A stretch of DNA of 6,365 nt from Roseburia sp. Its GTDB lineage: Bacteria; Bacillota; Clostridia; Lachnospirales; Lachnospiraceae. The position numbers and the translations under genes are program-made. The stretch is from positions 1-6,365 of the forward strand of contig JAUUNJ010000151.1 of the NCBI GenBank assembly GCA_030844625.1. Reading direction: 5' to 3'. How positions within the stretch are numbered: position 1 is the stretch's first letter; every line of letters starts with the position of its first letter. Of the stretch, positions 1 through 3,799 are shown in pieces. The notes beneath the pieces were generated by a model. That model did no database searches, was not told where the DNA came from, and worked only from the letters and a program-made list of their open reading frames with translations.

Positions 1-637
1 TAACCGAACATTCAATATGCCATCCCGGTCTTCCGTCACTCCAAGGCGATGGCCATGACGGCTCTCCCTCTTTTTTCGGTTTCCAGAGAACAAAATCCAA
101 TGGATCTTCCTTAGACTCTTCTCCTGCCACCTTAATATCTCTGTGCCCTGCCTCAAGATCATCTATGTTTTTCTTTGAAAGTTTACCATAGTCCTTAAAT
201 TTTCTTGTGCGGAAATAAACGGTGCCATCTGAATCATAGGCATATCCTTTATCAATAAGCGTCTTAATCATATCAATCATGCCATCAATTTCCTGGGTTG
301 CAAGAGGATGCGTTGTTGCCGGTTTCACATTCATGCTTTCCATATCCTTCTTACACTCTGCAATATATGTCTGGGATATTTCTTCTGCCGTTGTTCCCTC
401 TTCGATAGCTTTTTTAATGATTTTATCATCCACATCCGTAAAATTTGAAACATAATTCACTTCATATCCCTTATATTCCAGATATCTTCTAAACGTATCA
501 AAAATAATCATAGGTCTTGCATTTCCAATATGAATCAGGTTGTACACGGTAGGTCCGCACACATACATTCTTACTTTTCCTTCTTCAATTGGAACAAATT
601 CTTCTTTTGACTTTGTTAAAGTATTGTATATTTTCAT
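1..637 (-). CDS. cysS: Cysteinyl-tRNA synthetase, N-terminal 212 codons (cut by window edge)
   Basis: This is a class I aminoacyl-tRNA synthetase that charges tRNA-Cys with cysteine in the cytoplasm. The start ATG (635-637) has an AGGAG (644-648) 6 bases upstream, and the frame stays open to base 1. Seen: the N-terminus [18 protein letters not shown], where C27 is the expected first zinc ligand; the ATP-binding signature as HIGNARP at residues 36-42, a variant of HIGH common in Firmicutes Cys[10 protein letters not shown], the conserved cysteine-pocket region; and [10 protein letters not shown] near the edge, where C210 is the expected second zinc ligand. The family is usually about 460-470 residues, so less than half is present; the KMSKS loop and anticodon-binding domain lie outside. 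It is the fourth gene of the ispF operon, 49 bases after the GNAT gene, with no terminator, promoter or T-box leader in the gap. Identity is near certain. Confidence 0.97.
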   Translation of the reverse strand, partial: MKIYNTLTKSKEEFVPIEEGKVRMYVCGPTVYNLIHIGNARPMIIFDTFRRYLEYKGYEVNYVSNFTDVDDKIIKKAIEEGTTAEEISQTYIAECKKDMESMNVKPATTHPLATQEIDGMIDMIKTLIDKGYAYDSDGTVYFRTRKFKDYGKLSKKNIDDLEAGHRDIKVAGEESKEDPLDFVLWKPKKEGEPSWPSPWSDGRPGWHIECSV

Positions 638-643
638 GTTTTA

Positions 644-648
644 CTCCT
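644..648 (-). promoter_or_regulatory. Ribosome binding site of cysS
   Basis: AGGAG on the minus strand sits 6 bases before the ATG at 635-637. It fixes the cysS start at a codon that gives the normal CysRS N-terminus. The 49-base gap from the preceding stop holds no hairpin plus T-run, so cysS is probably read from the upstream operon. Confidence 0.8.
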
Positions 649-686
649 TATTTTTTTCTGCTAACTTGTTTATCATTTCTCATTCC

Positions 687-1706
687 TTACACATAATCAT
701 TAATAAAAAAGCTGTTCTGTTTACACACTTGCGGAAGTCCTTCAATCATTTTATATCCAAATACATGTGCCGTCAATTCTGCTATTGTTATATCAATCTC
801 TGGTTCCATATTTAACTGTTTTTCATTAACTTTGTCAAGTTTTACACTGCCATGCTGATAAGCCAGACTGAAACAGCCATTATTTTCTTCAATTACAGGA
901 TCTGTTATCCTTATGGTCTTCTGTTCTGAATCTTTAAAATTAAGCATTCTCAATGTTTTGCGTATATTAAGAATTCGTGCCATTACATAGGGTTTTGTTC
1001 CTCCTCCTAACCAGCTCATCGCCTGAATACTTGGATCAAGCACCTCCTCGAATATTTCATTGTCTATCCAGATTCTATATCCGACAATAACTTTATTTTC
1101 CACATATATTTCTATATGACCGCCTTCAACTTTAATAAGTTCCTCTATCTTTCTAAAATAATCAATATCCTTTACAAGAGCCACACTATATTTTCTTTCC
1201 ATAGAAGATTGGGCAAAAATTGCAATTCTTATCAGATCTGAATGTTCTGCTTTTCTAAGTATCAGTGAATGGGTAGCTTTCTTTCTATGTTCCACCGGTT
1301 TCATATCATGTTTATCCATGACAAATTCAAATCCAAATTTCCTATAAATTTCTGCATTTTCTATATTTGATGGAATTAAATAGGTAAACGCTTCCATTTC
1401 ATTAAACATGTCTCTTAAAACCTGCAAAAACATATCCTTCATAAATCCTTTATTTCTATACTGGCTAAAGGTTCCCACTCCATATATATAGATAATATTT
1501 GTCTTTAATGCTCCTACAATAGCATTTTGCGGAACAAGATGCATAGATGCAACTATTTTTTGTTCCTCTGTTTCATTTACGATCACTCCGTTCACAGGCA
1601 GACGCTTTTCAAAATAATAATCGGTATATTCCTGACCATCGTTAAAACAATGTTCATACAACGGTCTGATATTTTTCTTTTCATTATTTTCAAGATATCT
1701 AATCAT
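687..1706 (-). CDS. GNAT-family N-acetyltransferase with C-terminal SCP2-like domain (Eis-like)
   Basis: This is a predicted cytoplasmic acetyl-CoA-dependent acetyltransferase of 339 residues; its substrate is unknown. Seen: an N-terminal GNAT domain (about residues 1-130) with a beta-strand followed by the CoA pyrophosphate loop QYRNKGFMKDM (82-92). This is an R-x-x-G-x-M form, with Met where many GNATs have Gly or Ala. The later PSNIENAEIYRKFGFEF (112-128) is the typical GNAT motif B ending in Y-x-x-x-GF. The rest, about 145-339, resembles the second GNAT-like and sterol-carrier-like part of Eis-type proteins (PF13527/PF13530 architecture by family knowledge). The length suits that group (roughly 300-400). 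Known Eis proteins acetylate aminoglycosides or lysines, but that activity cannot be assigned here. The start is supported by AGGA about 11 bases upstream (1718-1721). The gene lies 17 bases after the DUF2156 gene and 49 bases before cysS, in one operon. Confidence 0.85.
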   Translation of the reverse strand: MIRYLENNEKKNIRPLYEHCFNDGQEYTDYYFEKRLPVNGVIVNETEEQKIVASMHLVPQNAIVGALKTNIIYIYGVGTFSQYRNKGFMKDMFLQVLRDMFNEMEAFTYLIPSNIENAEIYRKFGFEFVMDKHDMKPVEHRKKATHSLILRKAEHSDLIRIAIFAQSSMERKYSVALVKDIDYFRKIEELIKVEGGHIEIYVENKVIVGYRIWIDNEIFEEVLDPSIQAMSWLGGGTKPYVMARILNIRKTLRMLNFKDSEQKTIRITDPVIEENNGCFSLAYQHGSVKLDKVNEKQLNMEPEIDITIAELTAHVFGYKMIEGLPQVCKQNSFFINDYV

Positions 1707-1723
1707 ACTTTTAATTGTCCTTT

Positions 1724-2635
1724 TTATTTTTGAATAATTGTATATTTTTCTATCATATATATTGGATTATATGACATTTTTGACTTTCTTAGTCCTTCAA
1801 GACCCATGTCATCTTCCCTGTTCTCCTTACCGGCATCCGGAAAAGCTTCTATAAGAAACTGGCTGCATATATATGGATACAATCCTCTTATTTCAGGATT
1901 AGCTTTTTCTACCGGAATATAAACCATATCTTCTTCTTCATAGTAGTTTCCTATGGTAAATGCCTGCAACTTTCCATCAATATATACCCCTCCGATTTTG
2001 TAATCGAACACCTCTTCATGTTCCAGCAAATACCTGATTCCTTCTGCTTCACTGTCAATAAATTCATGTTCTTCTGAATCTTTCTTTGTCTCTTTCCACT
2101 TTTCAAGAAATTCCAGTATATCATTTTCGTTTTTTCTGGTTAAAAACTCAAATCGGTATCTTCCCTCATATGTTTTCTTAAAAGCATTCAGATGGTTTTT
2201 CTTCTTGTGATATTTTTTCCCGCTAAAAGTTCTCAATTTTTCTGCATCATATATATAATCAAAATATGTTCTGTCCGGTACGATTACATACTCATCTTCC
2301 GATAAATCCAGTATTTCCACTGCCGCCTTATCAACCACATATGTAGTCAGCTTTTTGTGAAGTACCTCATTAAAATATCTTTGTGTCTCCAAAAAACATT
2401 TTTTCAAATCTTCTTCTCTGCAGCACGGAACGGAAGAATAATACTGTCCGCTTTCACTTTTTGCCACCCACATAAGTCCGTATTCATTGGTAAAATACCA
2501 TGTGGGATAATAGTTCAACCACAAATATAAATCAAGAATGTTGCTGTCCGCAGACTCCGGTCTTCTCAGTTTATAATAACGATTCAATTTCTCATAATCT
2601 TCAAGTCTGACTTTCTGTAATTTATACTCTTTCAT
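1724..2635 (-). CDS. DUF2156 protein (phosphatidylglycerol lysyltransferase C-terminal-like domain)
   Basis: This is a 303-residue soluble protein with no signal peptide or membrane segment. It matches the DUF2156 / LPG_synthase_C family (PF09924), the catalytic fold of MprF-type aminoacyl-tRNA-dependent lipid aminoacyltransferases but here without the flippase membrane domain. Seen: YDAEKLRTFSGKKYHKKKNH (129-148), the typical basic stretch after a Y-D-x-E-K-L lead-in; GGVYIDGKLQAFTIG (215-229), a GNAT-fold core strand pair; and NREDDMGLEGLRKSKMSYNP (272-291), the hallmark C-terminal motif. Standalone DUF2156 proteins are common in Clostridia. Their substrate is not established, so lipid lysylation should not be assumed. 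Its ATG is one base after the ispF stop, with GAAGG inside the end of ispF, which points to translational coupling. It precedes the GNAT gene by 17 bases. Confidence 0.9.
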   Translation of the reverse strand: MKEYKLQKVRLEDYEKLNRYYKLRRPESADSNILDLYLWLNYYPTWYFTNEYGLMWVAKSESGQYYSSVPCCREEDLKKCFLETQRYFNEVLHKKLTTYVVDKAAVEILDLSEDEYVIVPDRTYFDYIYDAEKLRTFSGKKYHKKKNHLNAFKKTYEGRYRFEFLTRKNENDILEFLEKWKETKKDSEEHEFIDSEAEGIRYLLEHEEVFDYKIGGVYIDGKLQAFTIGNYYEEEDMVYIPVEKANPEIRGLYPYICSQFLIEAFPDAGKENREDDMGLEGLRKSKMSYNPIYMIEKYTIIQK

Positions 2636-2648
2636 ATTAACCTTCTAT
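2636..2648 (-). promoter_or_regulatory. ispF stop / DUF2156 start coupling junction
   Basis: On the minus strand the order is GAAGG, then the ispF TAA (2637-2639), one base, then the DUF2156 ATG (2633-2635). The ribosome binding site lies inside the last codons of ispF. A ribosome ending on ispF is placed directly at the next start, so fixed co-translation of the two proteins is likely (inference). Confidence 0.75.
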
Positions 2649-3110
2649 TAACATGGCTATTGCCTGTGAGGAAATTCCCAGCCCCTGTCCGGTAAATCCC
2701 AATCCTTCCTCTGTCGTAGCCTTTATACACACTTTATTTTTTTCTATACCAAGAGCATCTGCCACGTTACTTACCATTTCTTCTCTATAAGCTGCAAGTT
2801 TCGGTCTTTGGCATATAATTGTGGCATCTATATTCCCTATTGCAAAATTGTTTTCTTTTAACAGTATACCTACATGACGTAACAATTCAATACTTGATAT
2901 CCCCTTATATGCAGGATCTGTATCCGGGAAATGCTTTCCTATGTCACCCAATGCCGCTGCTCCCAGTAATGCATCCATTATGGCATGAACAACCACATCT
3001 GCATCAGAATGTCCTAATAGACCTTTTTCAAAAGGAATTTCAACTCCGCCTAAAATTAATTTCCTATTTTCAACCAACTTATGAACATCATATCCCATTC
3101 CGATTCTCAT
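2637..3110 (-). CDS. ispF: 2-C-methyl-D-erythritol 2,4-cyclodiphosphate synthase
   Basis: IspF converts CDP-methylerythritol 2-phosphate to methylerythritol cyclodiphosphate plus CMP in the MEP isoprenoid pathway, as a cytoplasmic homotrimer. At 157 residues it is the family's normal length. Seen: the N-terminal RIGMGYDVH with metal ligands D8 and H10; [20 protein letters not shown] with H34 and the third metal ligand H42; [12 protein letters not shown] (55-66), the substrate loop; and [14 protein letters not shown] (130-143), the CDP-binding C-terminal signature. No key residue is missing. The start is set by AGGAG (3120-3124) nine bases upstream and by the canonical N-terminus. It is first in the operon, behind two extended -10 promoter candidates and the terminator of the tRNA unit. 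The other MEP genes, including ispD, are not in the window. Confidence 0.98.
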   Translation of the reverse strand: MRIGMGYDVHKLVENRKLILGGVEIPFEKGLLGHSDADVVVHAIMDALLGAAALGDIGKHFPDTDPAYKGISSIELLRHVGILLKENNFAIGNIDATIICQRPKLAAYREEMVSNVADALGIEKNKVCIKATTEEGLGFTGQGLGISSQAIAMLIEG

Positions 3111-3119
3111 TATACATAT

Positions 3120-3124
3120 CTCCT
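3120..3124 (-). promoter_or_regulatory. Ribosome binding site of ispF
   Basis: AGGAG on the minus strand lies 9 bases from the ATG at 3108-3110. It supports this start, which also gives the canonical IspF N-terminus. Confidence 0.75.
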
Positions 3125-3137
3125 AACCATCTGACAT

Positions 3138-3165
3138 ATTATACCATAACTTTACTTCGCGTCAT
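3138..3165 (-). promoter_or_regulatory. Proximal extended -10 promoter candidate for ispF operon
   Basis: On the minus strand there is TGG-TATAAT: a consensus -10 at 3138-3143 with the extended TG element at 3145-3146. Sixteen bases upstream, ATGACG (3160-3165) matches the -35 consensus at four of six positions. A start about 7 bases downstream gives a short 5' leader of roughly 20 bases. The -35 overlaps the TTCGCG/TCATATGA element described separately. It lies downstream of the tRNA terminator and so would give the operon its own transcription. Confidence 0.6.
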
Positions 3166-3175
3166 ATGATTCGCG
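3156..3175. repeat. TTCGCG direct repeat flanking palindrome TCATATGA
   Basis: The hexamer TTCGCG occurs at 3156-3161 and 3170-3175, separated exactly by the perfect 8-bp palindrome TCATATGA (3162-3169). It is a GC-rich island in an AT-rich leader and overlaps the -35 of the proximal ispF promoter candidate, where an operator would be expected. Function is unknown; it could be chance. Confidence 0.35.
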
Positions 3176-3188
3176 CACATTCGTCTAT

Positions 3189-3197
3189 ATTATACCA
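3189..3197 (-). promoter_or_regulatory. Distal extended -10 promoter candidate for ispF operon
   Basis: A second TGG-TATAAT lies on the minus strand, with -10 at 3189-3194 and TG at 3196-3197, exactly 51 bases upstream of the proximal one. No convincing -35 hexamer lies 16-18 bases further up, so it would depend on the extended element. It sits in an 11-bp sequence (3187-3197) identical to 3136-3146. Confidence 0.4.
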
Positions 3198-3259
3198 CAT
3201 TTTTTTATAAATGCATTATTATAAAAGACAGTTCTCCTTGTTACTGTAAATCTTTTAAC

Positions 3260-3300
3260 AAAAAAACAGAAAGCCATTAATCATGACTTTCTGCTTTTTT
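3260..3300 (-). terminator. Intrinsic terminator of the tRNA-Val/tRNA-Met unit
   Basis: The inverted repeat pairs CAGAAAG (3267-3273) with CTTTCTG (3287-3293). On the minus strand the stem extends through G-U and A-U pairs into flanking A- and T-runs. Read in the minus direction, the stem ends in seven Ts (3266 to 3260), the classic Rho-independent form. It starts 8 bases past the tRNA-Met gene, as expected for the end of the tRNA transcript. The plus strand also ends in a T-run, so it could act in both directions, though no plus-strand gene is present. Confidence 0.85.
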
Positions 3301-3307
3301 AATTTAG

Positions 3308-3381
3308 TAGCGAGAGGGGGATTTGAACCCTCGACACCACGGGTATGAACCGTGTGCTCTAGCCAACTGAGCTATCTCGCC
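3308..3381 (-). tRNA. tRNA-Met (anticodon CAU, elongator type)
   Basis: A full cloverleaf of 74 nt can be drawn. The acceptor is GGCGAGA with UCUCGCU and discriminator A (3308). The D-arm is GCUC/GAGC. The anticodon stem CACGG/CCGUG is perfect around the loop UUCAUAC, with anticodon CAU at 3345-3347. The T-loop is UUCAAAU. CCA is not encoded; the bases after the discriminator read CTA. Two weak spots are visible: a G1-U72 wobble at the acceptor end and an A-C mismatch in the second T-stem pair (3331 with 3317). The CAU loop fits elongator Met better than lysidine-modified Ile2 or initiator, but sequence alone does not fully exclude Ile2. It is second in the unit, 36 bases after tRNA-Val. Confidence 0.93.
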
Positions 3382-3417
3382 ATATATTATATTTAATCAC
3401 AGTTTTATAAATTGTAA

Positions 3418-3490
3418 TGGGACCTACAGGGCTCGAACCTGTGACCCCCTGCTTGTAAGGCAGATGCTCTCCCAGCTGAGCTAAGATCCC
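3418..3490 (-). tRNA. tRNA-Val (anticodon UAC)
   Basis: A 73-nt cloverleaf. The acceptor is GGGAUCU with AGGUCCC (one G-U pair) and discriminator A at 3418. The D-arm is GCUC/GAGC. The anticodon stem UCUGC/GCAGG closes the loop CUUACAA, with anticodon UAC at 3455-3457. The T-arm ACAGG-UUCGAGC-CCUGU is perfect. CCA is not encoded and would be added by nucleotidyltransferase. It is the first gene of the tRNA unit; its 5' end lies about 24 bases downstream of the -10 box. Confidence 0.97.
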
Positions 3491-3513
3491 ATACAGATTT
3501 AAACTGCTTTATT

Positions 3514-3542
3514 AATATAAACGCTCCGGCAAATATTGTCAA
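3514..3542 (-). promoter_or_regulatory. Sigma-A type promoter of the tRNA unit
   Basis: On the minus strand there is a perfect -35 TTGACA (3537-3542), an exact 17-base spacer and -10 TATATT (3514-3519, five of six matches). The predicted start near 3507 leaves a leader of about 17 bases before mature tRNA-Val, for RNase P removal. The spacer contains one arm of a perfect 10-bp inverted repeat. Confidence 0.88.
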
Positions 3543-3578
3543 CAACTTTTTTTTAAAATTGTGAAAAAATTTGCCGGA
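3525..3578. repeat. Perfect 10-bp inverted repeat bracketing the tRNA promoter -35
   Basis: TCCGGCAAAT (3525-3534) is the exact reverse complement of ATTTGCCGGA (3569-3578), with 34 bases between. One arm fills most of the promoter spacer; the other is upstream of the -35. The loop contains opposed T- and A-runs. There is no T-tract straight after the distal arm on the minus strand, so it is not a convincing terminator for the upstream small gene. A two-site operator is possible but unproven. Confidence 0.5.
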
Positions 3579-3617
3579 ATGTATCATTAAATATAATATA
3601 TTAAGTCAGTGCTGTTC

Positions 3618-3758
3618 TTAATAATCCATTGAATATCCACCATTACTATTATCATTGTCAAAAGAAAGATCTTCTAATATCCCTCCGCTTGTTGTGATTA
3701 TATCTTTTGCCTCAAATTCCAATATTGTTATCTCCGGACTTACATATGTTTCTTTCAT
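3618..3758 (-). CDS. 46-residue small acidic peptide with Gly-Gly leader-like N-terminus
   Basis: This is a short gene on the minus strand: ATG at 3756-3758, TAA at 3618-3620. The Shine-Dalgarno is near perfect (AGGAGGAG, 3766-3773), 7 bases from the ATG, which is the main evidence that it is translated. The product starts MKETYVSPEITILEF, runs into AKDIITTSGG (17-26), and ends in a tail of 20 residues rich in Asp, Asn, Ser and Gly with two Tyr (42 and 46). There is no signal peptide, membrane helix or Cys. From memory, short proteins with the plan MK-x-x-Y-x-x-P-x-I-x-I ... D-I/V-I-T/C-T-S-G are frequent and unnamed in gut Clostridia; no function is known to me. Counting back from G26, Phe lies at -12, Asp at -8 and Ile at -7, as in double-glycine leaders, though -4 is Thr rather than hydrophobic. 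It follows the large SGNH protein by 41 bases with no terminator between, so the two are probably co-transcribed. Confidence 0.8.
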   Translation of the reverse strand: MKETYVSPEITILEFEAKDIITTSGGILEDLSFDNDNSNGGYSMDY

Positions 3759-3765
3759 TTCTTTT

Positions 3766-3773
3766 CTCCTCCT
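3766..3773 (-). promoter_or_regulatory. Strong ribosome binding site of the 46-residue peptide gene
   Basis: AGGAGGAG is read on the minus strand with 7 bases to the ATG. It is the strongest ribosome binding site in the window, which suggests high translation of a very short peptide. Confidence 0.85.
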
Positions 3774-3792
3774 GCAAAAATTCTGCAAAAAT
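3772..3792. repeat. Tandem 10-bp direct repeat CTGCAAAAAT
   Basis: CTGCAAAAAT occurs at 3772-3781 and 3783-3792, a spacing of 11 bases or about one helical turn. It fills the gap between the large gene's stop and the small gene's start and touches the Shine-Dalgarno. It may be a protein or RNA binding site, or simple slippage. Confidence 0.45.
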
Positions 3793-3799
3793 CAATTTA

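Noticed and set aside
505..531. HIGN instead of HIGH in CysRS as a possible defect
   Set aside because: HIGN is, to my knowledge, a common form of the motif in Firmicutes CysRS, so it is not a sign of inactivation.
638..686. Possible T-box leader ahead of cysS
   Set aside because: The gap is only 49 bases with no stem-loops or T-box motif; cysS appears to be read from the upstream operon.
540..815. Plus-strand frame across the cysS start and the end of the GNAT gene
   Set aside because: Antisense to two well-supported genes, with no ribosome binding site; low-complexity hydrophobic product typical of AT-rich shadow frames.
1527..1733. Plus-strand 68-codon frame opposite the GNAT N-terminus
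   Set aside because: Antisense shadow of a conserved coding region; Phe/Ile-rich product with no family resemblance.
2819..3169. Plus-strand 116-codon frame opposite ispF
   Set aside because: IspF on the other strand is certain with all active-site residues; this frame has no recognisable domain or ribosome binding site.
3218..3223. A third TATAAT on the minus strand upstream of ispF
   Set aside because: No TG extension; the nearest -35-like TTTACA is 21 bases away, too far for a normal promoter.
3308..3381. Reading the CAU tRNA as tRNA-Ile2 (lysidine type) or initiator tRNA-Met
   Set aside because: The initiator hallmark (three G-C pairs in the anticodon stem and an unpaired first acceptor base) is absent, and the overall sequence is closer to elongator Met; Ile2 is not fully excluded.
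3405..3587. 60-codon minus-strand frame encoding an SSAGRASALQAGGHRFEPCRSH-like product
   Set aside because: It runs straight through tRNA-Val; this peptide is the familiar spurious translation of a tRNA gene and its promoter region.
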